From NCBI GenBank assembly GCA_965248855.1, contig CBDFKQ010000010.1:274432-338431 (forward strand): a stretch of 64,000 nucleotides of DNA, given 5' to 3'. Positions 29,527-37,579 of this stretch are shown piece by piece (position 1 is the first letter of the stretch; each line of letters opens with the position of its first letter). The translations under genes were made by a program, and so were the position numbers. The notes beneath the pieces were generated by a model. That model did no database searches and was not told the DNA's origin. It saw nothing but the letters and a program-made list of their open reading frames with translations. Origin of the DNA: CBDFKQ01 sp965248855 (lineage in GTDB: Bacteria > Bacteroidota > Bacteroidia > Cytophagales > 172606-1).

Positions 29527-29862
29527 TTAAGCAAGGTGAGCTTTTTGTAAAATATCGGAATAATTAATATCTAAATGAGATGTATTATAAACACATTTTC
29601 CCTGATCGATTAATAATACTTGAGGGGATTGATGTTCAATTCCAAATTCTTTGGCAATTTGAGAAGAAATATTTCTATAAGAAATTAAATCCAGAAAATA
29701 TGGTTTTACTTCATTTGTTTTCCACGCCCTTTCTAAGCGGTTTAATGAAGCACTGCTTATTGAGCAACGGGTACTATGTTTAAAAATCAAAACAGGTATT
29801 TCGATTGATATTTTCTTTATTTCTTCTACCTGATTTTCATTTTCCAAATTAATCCATTCCAT
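29527..29862 (-). CDS. ytxJ: YtxJ-type monothiol bacilliredoxin
   Basis: This 111-residue thioredoxin-fold protein has the YtxJ signature LIFKHSTRCSIS with one active cysteine near residue 33, then LNRLERAW and the cis-proline region EHQSPQVLLID. In bacillithiol-using bacteria, YtxJ (BrxC) removes bacillithiol from S-thiolated proteins. Its presence suggests, but does not prove, bacillithiol use here. The outer-membrane gene follows 14 bp downstream. Confidence 0.88.
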   Translation of the reverse strand: MEWINLENENQVEEIKKISIEIPVLIFKHSTRCSISSASLNRLERAWKTNEVKPYFLDLISYRNISSQIAKEFGIEHQSPQVLLIDQGKCVYNTSHLDINYSDILQKAHLA

Positions 29863-29932
29863 AATTAAAAATGTTAACTGAGTTTAAATATTTTTTCTTA
29901 TTAACATTTAAACCTTTATTTTCATTCAAATT

Positions 29933-31102
29933 TTATTTATTATTTGGATCAGGGCTTACCACCTCATCTTTTACCGGCTTGGTTTCTTGTTTACCGGGTT
30001 CAATTTTATTTTTGCCGGGCCCTCTGTTCTTTTTCTTAAATAATCTTTTAAAGAAACCTCTTTTTACAGGTTGTTCGGTCATTTCGGTTCCATCAGCATT
30101 TCGTGGTTTTACCCATATTTCACTTTCCCTCGAATCATAAGTTGGTCCTGCCACTTCTGATTTTTTGGTAAAAACTGATAATGGGAAAGGTTGTTTTTTA
30201 GTTTTTAATCTTTCTCCTCTATAAATACTCATTTTATAGTTTTTTATTTCCATCAAACTTCTTTTGTACTCTCTGGTATAAACTTTATTTCCCATAAAAG
30301 TACTCATATGATAATTTTTAACTTCCATTAATCCTCTCCTGTAATCTCGTGTTAAAACTTTATTACCAATAAATTTACTCATTTGATAATTTTTAATTTC
30401 CATCAGCCCTCGCTTATAATCTCGTGTTAAAACTTTATTACCAATAAATTTACTCATTTGGTAATTTTTAATTTCCATCAATCCCCGTTTATAATCTCGA
30501 GATAAAACCTTATTACCGATAAATATACTCATTTGGTAATTTTTAATTTCCATCAATCCCCGTTTATAATCTCGAGTTAAAACCTTGCTTCCTGTATAAT
30601 TACTCATCTGAATGTTTTTCTTTTCCATCAGACTCTTCTTATATTCTTTACTTAAAACTTTATTACCCAAGTATCCACTCATACTTAAGCTTTTAATTTC
30701 CATCAACTGCTTTTTGTATTCTTTTGAGAAAATTTTATTTCCTAAAAACTTAGACATGTTTAATTGATTGGCCGAGCTTGGGCCATTAATTAAATCAGTA
30801 CCTTTATATTTTGCCATATCCCTTTGAAGCTTATCGGGATTAACAGGTAATGAAACAGGGGGTTCGCCTCTAAAATCGGATGTGGGATTGGTTTGATTAG
30901 GCGGTAATACTTTTTGATTACCAATTGAGGAACCGTTTTTATGATCTTTCTTTCTTATCGCTTTCTTCGATTTTTTCTTTATTGCCCCGGCCTGATTTTT
31001 AATTCTTAAATCCTGAGCTTGCTGTGCGAAGCTGTTTATAGAACTCGATAGGATAACAACCGTTAAAAAAAGTAATAATAAAAATGGCTTTAAAATTCGC
31101 AT
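29933..31102 (-). CDS. Exported protein made of 25-residue tandem repeats
   Basis: This 389-residue protein has a signal peptide (PFLLLLFLTVVILSSSINSF, then AQ) and a basic linker. From residue 115 to about 304 it carries seven full and one partial unit with consensus MSxFIGNKVLTRDYKRGLME plus IKNYQ. The tail is basic and Pro-rich (RGFFKRLFKKKNRGPGKNKI). The units contain regularly spaced Tyr/Lys/Arg and resemble no fold I know. It lies 39 bp downstream of a small lipoprotein gene and in the same direction as a CHAT protease-like gene. It may be a surface or periplasmic structural protein. Confidence 0.8.
   Translation of the reverse strand: MRILKPFLLLLFLTVVILSSSINSFAQQAQDLRIKNQAGAIKKKSKKAIRKKDHKNGSSIGNQKVLPPNQTNPTSDFRGEPPVSLPVNPDKLQRDMAKYKGTDLINGPSSANQLNMSKFLGNKIFSKEYKKQLMEIKSLSMSGYLGNKVLSKEYKKSLMEKKNIQMSNYTGSKVLTRDYKRGLMEIKNYQMSIFIGNKVLSRDYKRGLMEIKNYQMSKFIGNKVLTRDYKRGLMEIKNYQMSKFIGNKVLTRDYRRGLMEVKNYHMSTFMGNKVYTREYKRSLMEIKNYKMSIYRGERLKTKKQPFPLSVFTKKSEVAGPTYDSRESEIWVKPRNADGTEMTEQPVKRGFFKRLFKKKNRGPGKNKIEPGKQETKPVKDEVVSPDPNNK
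30191..30760 (-). repeat. 75-bp tandem repeats within the coding sequence
   Basis: About 7.6 in-frame copies of a 75-bp unit encode the 25-residue repeats. The central copies (roughly 30311-30535) are the most alike at the DNA level, which suggests recent expansion by unequal recombination. The outer copies are diverged. Confidence 0.9.
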
Positions 31103-31141
31103 GTATCTTTTATACTCTTGTTTTTAAACGGGTTACTGATT

Positions 31142-31507
31142 TTAATTATGTTTTTCCGGATCGAAAGGTTTTCGTTTTGGTTTATAACCCGCCCTGGGGT
31201 CTTGATTTTTTTTGTTGGATTTTTGTTTTCGTTTATCAATTAATCCGTTTTCGTTTCTAGGAACTACAGTCATTTGAACGCCTACTGAATCTCCGTTAGG
31301 TGTAACTACTACTCCTTCTTTCGAAAGTACATCTTTTTTCTTTTTTTTCTTTTTATCAGTACCGCTGTTCCAAAATTTAAAATAAGCAGGGCAATTTTGT
31401 TTCTTTGGTTTAAATAAAATACTTTCAATCATTACACAACTATTCAACGATAACAATAATACAAGGGTTATAACAGAATACTTAAAAAAATTTTGTACAG
31501 GGATCAT
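31142..31507 (-). CDS. Small basic lipoprotein
   Basis: This is a 121-residue lipoprotein. Its signal is YSVITLVLLLSLNSC with the lipobox cysteine near residue 24. It continues with a Cys-Pro containing segment (KKQNCPAYFKFWN), a run of seven lysines, and a basic C-terminus (RAGYKPKRKPFDPEKH). It is 39 bp upstream of the repeat protein and 134 bp downstream of the CHAT gene. Similar Bacteroidota lipoproteins that begin near the lipobox with NCPAYFKF-like segments exist, but no function is assigned. Confidence 0.75.
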   Translation of the reverse strand: MIPVQNFFKYSVITLVLLLSLNSCVMIESILFKPKKQNCPAYFKFWNSGTDKKKKKKKDVLSKEGVVVTPNGDSVGVQMTVVPRNENGLIDKRKQKSNKKNQDPRAGYKPKRKPFDPEKHN

Positions 31508-31641
31508 CCTTGTTTATCTCGGTTTTGTTCTTGATTTGAAAAAATATCAAATCAAATACTTTGTTTTTCTGAATCTTTAAAAATAAACAGAATCATTATT
31601 ACACAATCAGTTTTTATAACAGCCTTTTTTATTAATTTATT

Positions 31642-34365
31642 TTATTTCCCAATTAAAATAAATGGGGCCCAATAATATGGTTTAGAATAATTTTCACTAT
31701 TAATCATATTTATTTTAGCCATTTTTAAGGCCTCGCTAAAATTATTTGAAAAATTATTTTGCAAATATGATGAATAAAAGTCTTTCATTAGTCTTGAAGT
31801 TGAATAATCATTTACACTCCAAAAAGAAACTAAAACGTTTCTCCCGCCTGCAAAAGACCACGCTCTTGACAATCCAATTAAACCTTCTCCTTTAAAAATC
31901 TTTCCTAAAGCTGTTTTACAAGCCGACAAGGTAACCAAATCTGCATTTATCTCCAAATTGTAGATTTCACCTGCAAATAAACTTGAAGAACCATCAGAAA
32001 AATTACTGCCTGAAAAATATATTTGAGATAAATCCGGGTTGTCTTCATTAACTACACCATGTGTAGCAAAGTGTAATAAGTTATATTTTTTTAGGTTTTT
32101 AGATTCGAGCAAATCTTTTTTGGCAAAAGTGTTAATGGCTACATCGGCTTTTCCTTTATTTTTTATAACCATTTCTGCAATTTTCTCAACTTCATCTTTC
32201 GACGCCGGTAAGGGATCTAAATTATTAAAATTAACAGGTGCAACAGCCAGTAGCTTTGTTTGTTCTATTTTGTCGGCATGTTTTAAATTTTTTTGAAAGA
32301 TTAATGTAGCCGAATAATCATAACTAATTGCATACTTACGTATTAAATAAGGAAGATGATTGTATGTGTGAGGTTTCTTTTTGTTAATAAGAACTTCGAA
32401 TGGTAAAAGACCAAGTCTTCCATCAGGTATAATAATCAAATTTTGTATGCTTTTTTTAATAGAATTTGCAAAAAGCAATTTATATAATTGATAAGAGGTA
32501 GAAGTAAAAATTTCTTTTGAATCTGCTTTAATTGAATTATTTAAACCGGAAACATACCTTTCCATGTTTTTGTTTTTTTCAACATCAAAAACTTTAAATT
32601 CATTTTTAGTTAAATAAAAAATGTAAATCCTTTTATTAATGTCTGCAGTGAAATAACTTATCAATGCCGTTTTATCATCAAGCACTTTTTGTAAACTTGG
32701 TACATTTGTTACATCAATATCGAATTTTAAGGTATAATATTGAGGGAAATCTATTTCCAGTTTTTTTATAAAAGCATCAAAATCTCTATTTAAGGAGAAA
32801 ATTTTATTTCTATAATCCTCCTCTGTCTTCTTGTTTTCTGAATCGGTTATTTTTTGTTCATAAAAAGAAATATCTGTTTTCAATTGTTTTTCTTTTAAAA
32901 GAAGAGAATCGGGTATGTTGGCAAATTTTTTTGCTTTAACATCTGATATAGATTCCAACATTACTGCAGCTTTGCTTTTCTCTGAAAAATAAAATGCTTG
33001 TTTAAAATATTTATCCTTACTAACAGATACATCGGCCAAAAGCATACTTATTCGAATCCCTTCCTCATATACTTCAGCAGCAATTGTACCTAATGCCAGT
33101 TTATCGCGTTTATTAATAGTAATTTTTCTGATTAGATTTATTAAAGTATCACAAGATTTTAGAGTTGATAAACTTAATTGCAATTCTTGTTTTTTTAATG
33201 TTTTCAAACTATATCGTTCTTCAAGCGTTCTGGCCTTGCCAAGTAAGGAATTTAACATAACCATTGCTTTATAATATTTCTGAGCATTTGGGTTTTGATA
33301 AATATTAACGCTATTAAAGGTGGTGTGATTGGCACATAATGCAAGTTGAAAACTGATTAATGCTTCAGTAAATTTTTTTTGCTTTTGATAAAGATTCCCT
33401 ATAAAATTTTCTGTTGCTGCTACTTGAAAATGTTTTTCACCATAATTTTGTTTATAAATATCTAATGCCTTTTGTTGGTATTTCATAGCCTCGCCCGGCA
33501 AACCTTCTTCTTCATATACCCTTCCAATACTACTATATACAAAGGCAATATTGGGGTGATTTTCTTTGTAAATCGTTTTACGGATATTTAAAACCTTGTT
33601 AAGGTTTGTCAATGCATTTTCATATTCTTTTCTTGCCAAATAAATAAACGCTATATTATTATAAACATTAGCGATTTTTGGGTTATTTTCACTATAAATC
33701 TTCGTATAAACATCAAGTGCCGATAAAAAATATTTAATCGCCTCATCTGTATTACTATCCGAAAAGATTAAGCCTATATTATTATAGCTGTCAGCAGCTT
33801 GCTCCGATTTATACCCAAATAATTTTTGTCTTATATTTAAAGCCTTGTTGTTGTATTCAAGGGCCATATCCTTATCACCTTTATTGTAATAAAGCAAGCC
33901 AAGATTCGAAAAGCATTTTGCACTTCGTGAATTTATTTCAGGTAACAACGATTCATAAATTTTTAAAGATACTTGAAACTTATCCATTGCAAAATCATCC
34001 CTGCCTTTATTTAGGTAAATAAACCCTAACATATTATATAAATCACCCTGCTCAATAATTTCCGTTTTATATTTTGTTTTAGAAAATTCTAAGGCATCTT
34101 CAGTAATTTTTTGCGCCTTGTCAAAATTTCCCAATAGTGAATAATTTTCAGCTATCATTTGTTGAGAGCTCAAATAATTATTCCATTTAGAGCTTTGATA
34201 ATAAATGTTGGATAGACTTGTGAATTTATTCACTGAATTAACATATTCACCATTTTTCAATAATTGCTCTGCAATTGCAAATTCTCTACCTGCTGAGGCA
34301 GTATTAATTTGTGCGAAAGATTTAATCGTTATGAAAAAAATAAAGAAGTAAAAATGTTTTGACAT
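31642..34365 (-). CDS. Exported TPR-CHAT protein (caspase-like peptidase fold)
   Basis: This 907-residue protein has a signal peptide at 1-18 (ending KSFAQ) and tetratricopeptide repeats from about 45 to 345 (YYNKGDKDMALEYNNKALNI, AFIYLARKEYENALTNLNKV). A helical linker follows (430-545), then a C-terminal CHAT domain from about 600. The catalytic dyad of the caspase-like fold is present: His769 in LLHFATHG and Cys816 in VTLSACKTALG. After it come GEGLIGLSRAWSFAGGRNVL and YYWAPFILIG. CHAT proteins with TPRs are often protease effectors, but secreted ones have no clear role. It is the first gene of three exported proteins on this strand. Confidence 0.92.
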   Translation of the reverse strand: MSKHFYFFIFFITIKSFAQINTASAGREFAIAEQLLKNGEYVNSVNKFTSLSNIYYQSSKWNNYLSSQQMIAENYSLLGNFDKAQKITEDALEFSKTKYKTEIIEQGDLYNMLGFIYLNKGRDDFAMDKFQVSLKIYESLLPEINSRSAKCFSNLGLLYYNKGDKDMALEYNNKALNIRQKLFGYKSEQAADSYNNIGLIFSDSNTDEAIKYFLSALDVYTKIYSENNPKIANVYNNIAFIYLARKEYENALTNLNKVLNIRKTIYKENHPNIAFVYSSIGRVYEEEGLPGEAMKYQQKALDIYKQNYGEKHFQVAATENFIGNLYQKQKKFTEALISFQLALCANHTTFNSVNIYQNPNAQKYYKAMVMLNSLLGKARTLEERYSLKTLKKQELQLSLSTLKSCDTLINLIRKITINKRDKLALGTIAAEVYEEGIRISMLLADVSVSKDKYFKQAFYFSEKSKAAVMLESISDVKAKKFANIPDSLLLKEKQLKTDISFYEQKITDSENKKTEEDYRNKIFSLNRDFDAFIKKLEIDFPQYYTLKFDIDVTNVPSLQKVLDDKTALISYFTADINKRIYIFYLTKNEFKVFDVEKNKNMERYVSGLNNSIKADSKEIFTSTSYQLYKLLFANSIKKSIQNLIIIPDGRLGLLPFEVLINKKKPHTYNHLPYLIRKYAISYDYSATLIFQKNLKHADKIEQTKLLAVAPVNFNNLDPLPASKDEVEKIAEMVIKNKGKADVAINTFAKKDLLESKNLKKYNLLHFATHGVVNEDNPDLSQIYFSGSNFSDGSSSLFAGEIYNLEINADLVTLSACKTALGKIFKGEGLIGLSRAWSFAGGRNVLVSFWSVNDYSTSRLMKDFYSSYLQNNFSNNFSEALKMAKINMINSENYSKPYYWAPFILIGK

Positions 34366-34626
34366 GAAAACGATTTCTTTAAAAATAGGATTAAAGTTTT
34401 TAAAGTATGTAAAAGATATTCTTCACAGCTTAATGTAAGTAAAAGAGCAACACGGTAAAAAATAGTTTATCATAATAAACAAAATTTAAAATTAATTATT
34501 TAAAAGTATTTTCCATTAAAAATTAATTTTATAAAAGCAATTGACTTAAAATAAAAACAAAAAAATATTTTGATGTTTTATTCATAATTTACAAAAAATT
34601 ATATTTTATCAAAATATTTTATAAAT

Positions 34627-35397
34627 ATGAAAAAATCAATTTTATTATTTTCAGTTTTCGCCTTATTATTTTTTTCCTTCAGATGCATAAAACATATTGC
34701 TCTCAAAGATTCCAAATATTATGAAATGCGTACTTATTATGCTGAAGAAGGAAAACTGGAAGATCTTTTAAATAGGTTTAGAAATCATACCATGAGCATA
34801 TTTAAAAAACATGGTATGACAAGTATTGGATATTGGTTACCAATAGATAACAAAGAAAATAAATTGGTGTATGTGCTCTCCTACCCAAGTAAAGAAAGCC
34901 GTGAAAAATCATGGAAAGATTTTTCTAATGATTCTGAATGGAAGAAAGTTGCTTCCGAATCAGAAAAAAATGGTAAGCTGGTTGCAAAGGTTGAAAATGT
35001 TTTTTTAAAGACAACCGATTTTTCACCTTCAAAAATTTCCCAAAAAGCCTCTGAAAAAAGAGTTTTTGAATTACGAACCTATAAAACAACCTCCGGGCAT
35101 TTGCCCAATTTACTGTCGCGCTTCCGCGATCATACCTGTAAATTATTTGAAAAGCATGAAATGACAAATCTTTGGTATTGGACTCCAATAGAAAAAGAAC
35201 AAGGCGCCGATAATACTCTTATTTATATTTTAGCACATAAAAGTAAAGAAGGGGGGTTGGAATCGTTTAAAAGTTTTAGAGCAGATCCTATATGGACAAA
35301 AGTGAAGGAAGAATCTGAAAAAGTTGCCGGAGGCTCACTAACTGAAAGCGTAAAATCGGAATACATGAATGCAACTGATTTTTCACCTGTACAATAA
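34627..35397 (+). CDS. Exported NIPSNAP-family protein, two tandem domains
   Basis: This 256-residue protein has an N-terminal hydrophobic signal (ILLFSVFALLFFSFRC) and two NIPSNAP domains. The first has YYEMRTYYAEEGKLEDLLNR and RFRNHTMSIFKKHGM. The second has VFELRTYKTTSGHLPNLLSR and RFRDHTCKLFEKHEM. Both contain the GYW/WYW-P segment and end ATDFSP or TTDFSP. NIPSNAP is a dimeric ferredoxin-like fold whose bacterial substrates are unknown. Cys20 might be a lipobox cysteine (FSFRC), but the match is weak. A weak hairpin lies at about 35429-35461. Confidence 0.88.
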   Translation: MKKSILLFSVFALLFFSFRCIKHIALKDSKYYEMRTYYAEEGKLEDLLNRFRNHTMSIFKKHGMTSIGYWLPIDNKENKLVYVLSYPSKESREKSWKDFSNDSEWKKVASESEKNGKLVAKVENVFLKTTDFSPSKISQKASEKRVFELRTYKTTSGHLPNLLSRFRDHTCKLFEKHEMTNLWYWTPIEKEQGADNTLIYILAHKSKEGGLESFKSFRADPIWTKVKEESEKVAGGSLTESVKSEYMNATDFSPVQ

Positions 35398-35514
35398 AGA
35401 ATAAATCCTGATATAATTCCTTTAGAGAGAGGGGTAATGTTTTTTAAGGACATTACCTCTTAATAGGCTTAAGTCAATAATAATTATTTTTGTAGCTGTT
35501 CAATACAAACTTTC

Positions 35515-35600
35515 CGGCAATTCAGTGCTTATTACTGCTTTACGTTCCAACCCATTTGTTCGTTGTCACAAATAAATGATTACCACTTATTCACCGAGTC
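35515..35600 (-). repeat. Structured interspersed repeat, copy C (diverged)
   Basis: On the minus strand the sequence reads AAGTGGTAATC, then TTTGTGACAACGAACAAATG and GGTTGGAACGTAAAGC. The block TTGGAACGTAAAGC is identical to copy A, and ACGAACAAA is shared. The GC-rich second stem has decayed. It lies in the 35398-36063 gap, which has no gene. Confidence 0.5.
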
Positions 35601-35634
35601 AAAAAAAATAAAATCAATTACAATAATAAAATTA

Positions 35635-35672
35635 TAATTATCGGTTTATCAATATCGATATATTCATAATTT
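35635..35672. repeat. AT-rich palindromic intergenic repeat, copy 5
   Basis: AATTATCGGTTTATCAATAT followed by CGATATATTCATAATT. It is closely similar to copies 2, 7 and 8 and lies in the same gene-free gap as structured repeat copy C. The remainder of the gap is AT-rich, with a promoter-like TAGTTTTG at 36001-36008 before the HU gene. Confidence 0.65.
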
Positions 35673-36000
35673 AAATAATGTTTGAATTAAATTCATTCAT
35701 TCCGCTAACAATGTAATAAACCAATGGAGAAAAGATAATTTGTCCGCGAATCAAATTTCTGTAACGTCTTTTAAGTATTGAAAATTATTTTTTAAAAGAG
35801 CCGGTTTAAATGAGTAAGTTTATAGGAATAACTTCTTTCTCCTACATAGATAAATATTTTTTTAACGGAAGCGCATAAATTTAATTTTAATATATACCCG
35901 GATTATAAGAAATAACGCGTTTTAATTCATAAAATCTTGTTTATCAATTAAAAGTATAAGAATTTTTCGGCTTTTATTTTTAAAATCCGAAATGAAGGCC

Positions 36001-36008
36001 TAGTTTTG
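36001..36008 (+). promoter_or_regulatory. -7 box upstream of the HU-family gene
   Basis: TAGTTTTG fits TAnnTTTG, 56 bp before the GTG start. The -33 region has T-rich sequence but no TTG. Confidence 0.35.
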
Positions 36009-36063
36009 TAACTCTTTTTTTGAAAGCATTAAAATTTTATCAACAACTAAATTAATAAGTACA

Positions 36064-36372
36064 GTGACTAAAGCAGATATCATTGCAGAGATTGCGGAAA
36101 AAACAGGGATAGACAAAACTGATGTTCAAAATACCGTAGAAACATTTTTTACAGTGGTAAAAAGTTCAATGGCAGATGGTGAAAACATATATGTCAGAGG
36201 GTTTGGAAGTTTTGTAAACAAAAAAAGGGCTAAGAAAGTAGCTCGTAATATTTCAAAAAATACAGCTATTATTATTGATGAACATTTTGTACCAAGTTTT
36301 AAACCTGCCAAAGAATTTGTACAAAAAATTAAAGGGAGCAAAAAAATTCAAGAAACAGTTGCAGTAAAATAA
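36064..36372 (+). CDS. HU/IHF-family DNA-binding protein
   Basis: This 102-residue nucleoid-associated protein starts at GTG 36064 (no ATG nearby matches the family N-terminus). The protein begins MTKADIIAEIAEKTGIDKTD. The beta-arm region has IYVRGFGSFVNKKRAKKVAR and ISKNTAIIIDEHFVPSFKPA with the conserved Pro that intercalates into DNA. The final basic tail is slightly longer than in HU. In this family dimers bend and wrap DNA. It is followed 39 bp later by a TPR protein gene. Confidence 0.93.
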   Translation: MTKADIIAEIAEKTGIDKTDVQNTVETFFTVVKSSMADGENIYVRGFGSFVNKKRAKKVARNISKNTAIIIDEHFVPSFKPAKEFVQKIKGSKKIQETVAVK

Positions 36373-36410
36373 CTAATATTACATTTTTATTTTCGGTTTA
36401 CCGGAGTTGC

Positions 36411-37253
36411 ATGCATAAATCATTAATTATCCTTACTATTGTATCAGTTGGCTTAATAATAACTTTGTTTTATTTGCCTAAAGGGATTGTGCGTGATGAA
36501 AATAAAAAGGTAGAATCGTTAACAAAATCTGCCAACAGGGATTTAAAAACTGAAGTTAAAACGTCTGATATTCATCAAAAAAATGCTTTTACAGAACAGC
36601 AAAGTGGAATTTATAAGCGTATGAGAAAGGAGTACGCAAATTCTTCTTCAAATGCCAATAAAATTATTTTTGCAGATTCAACAGCGCAATTTTTTTATAC
36701 TTTAAACCGGCCCGACAGTTCCGCTGTTTATTACGAAAAAATTGCTCAACTGAATCCGGAATTTAAAAATTGGAAAAAGGCAGGTGATGTGTATTATGAA
36801 GCCTTTCGCTTGGCGCTTGATTCTGACAAAGGCAATAAATACGGTGAAAAGGCAAGGATGTTTTATGAATTGGTTTTAAAAGTGAAGCCCAGTGAGTTGA
36901 ATGTAAAAAGCAATATGGCAATGACATATGTAACTACATCTACTCCAATGCAGGGAATTATTTTATTGAGGGAGGTGATTGCGCAAGACCCTGATAATGA
37001 ATCGGCATTAATGAACCTTGGTTTACTTGCCATGCAATCCCGTCAGTATGAAAAAGCAACTGAAAGGTTTAAACAAATTATCTCTAAACATCCCGCGAAC
37101 AATGAAGCTCGGTTGTATTTAGGTATAAGTTTTGTCGAGTCCGGTAAAAACGACGAAGCGTTAAAAGAATTTAACTTTTTAAAGTTAAACGAAAAAGATC
37201 CTGTAATTTTACAATCCGTAAATCAGTATCTGCAGAAATTAAATCAAAAATAA
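36411..37253 (+). CDS. Membrane-anchored tetratricopeptide protein
   Basis: This 280-residue protein has a single N-terminal membrane anchor or signal (SLIILTIVSVGLIITLFYLP) and TPR-type repeats over most of its length (SALMNLGLLAMQSRQYEKAT, ARLYLGISFVESGKNDEALK). It lies 38 bp after the HU gene and about 60 bp before a ribosomal-type mini-protein gene and RNase G. This order hints at a translation/RNA-related neighbourhood, but TPRs only indicate protein binding. No family name is recognised. Confidence 0.8.
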   Translation: MHKSLIILTIVSVGLIITLFYLPKGIVRDENKKVESLTKSANRDLKTEVKTSDIHQKNAFTEQQSGIYKRMRKEYANSSSNANKIIFADSTAQFFYTLNRPDSSAVYYEKIAQLNPEFKNWKKAGDVYYEAFRLALDSDKGNKYGEKARMFYELVLKVKPSELNVKSNMAMTYVTTSTPMQGIILLREVIAQDPDNESALMNLGLLAMQSRQYEKATERFKQIISKHPANNEARLYLGISFVESGKNDEALKEFNFLKLNEKDPVILQSVNQYLQKLNQK

Positions 37254-37313
37254 TCCTTTATAAGGTTATTCTGATAATATTAAATTATTTGTTAAACTTA
37301 AAAAAATAAAACT

Positions 37314-37403
37314 ATGCCTTGCGGTAAAAAAAGAAAAAGACATAAAATGGCTACTCACAAACGTAAAAAACGCCTTAGAAAAAACAGACATAAGAAAAAA
37401 TAG
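37314..37403 (+). CDS. AURKAIP1/COX24 (mS38-like) mini-protein
   Basis: This 29-residue protein is extremely basic: MPCGKKRKRHKMATHKRKKR, then LRKNRHKKK. The KRKRHKMxTHKRKKRLRKNR core is the DUF1713/AURKAIP1-COX24 motif of mitochondrial ribosomal protein mS38 and related bacterial small-subunit proteins. It is probably a ribosome component near the decoding region, which is inference from the motif. It sits between the TPR gene and RNase G, upstream of a hairpin at 37432-37459. It is too short for ordinary ORF calling. Confidence 0.85.
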   Translation: MPCGKKRKRHKMATHKRKKRLRKNRHKKK

Positions 37404-37431
37404 TTAATTTAATTCTAAAAATTAATACAGA

Positions 37432-37459
37432 AGCAATCTGCTTATTTTGGCAGGTTGCT
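37432..37459 (+). terminator. Hairpin after the mini-protein gene
   Basis: AGCAATCTGC pairs with GCAGGTTGCT (10 pairs, one G-T) around an 8-nt loop. The T-tract after it is weak, so it may be a partial terminator. Confidence 0.45.
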
Positions 37460-37579
37460 TTGCTGTTATCAATATTTAATTATTAAGGTTTTAACAAAAA
37501 CCCGATTATCTTTATCTTTTTAAACAAATCAGAACAGTTTTTTGATTACAAACTGTTATAACTAAAAAAATTTACGGTT

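Noticed and set aside
30191..30760. Regular 75-bp repeats that might suggest a CRISPR or satellite array
   Set aside because: The units are in frame, have no spacers and encode a continuous 25-residue protein repeat with a signal peptide.
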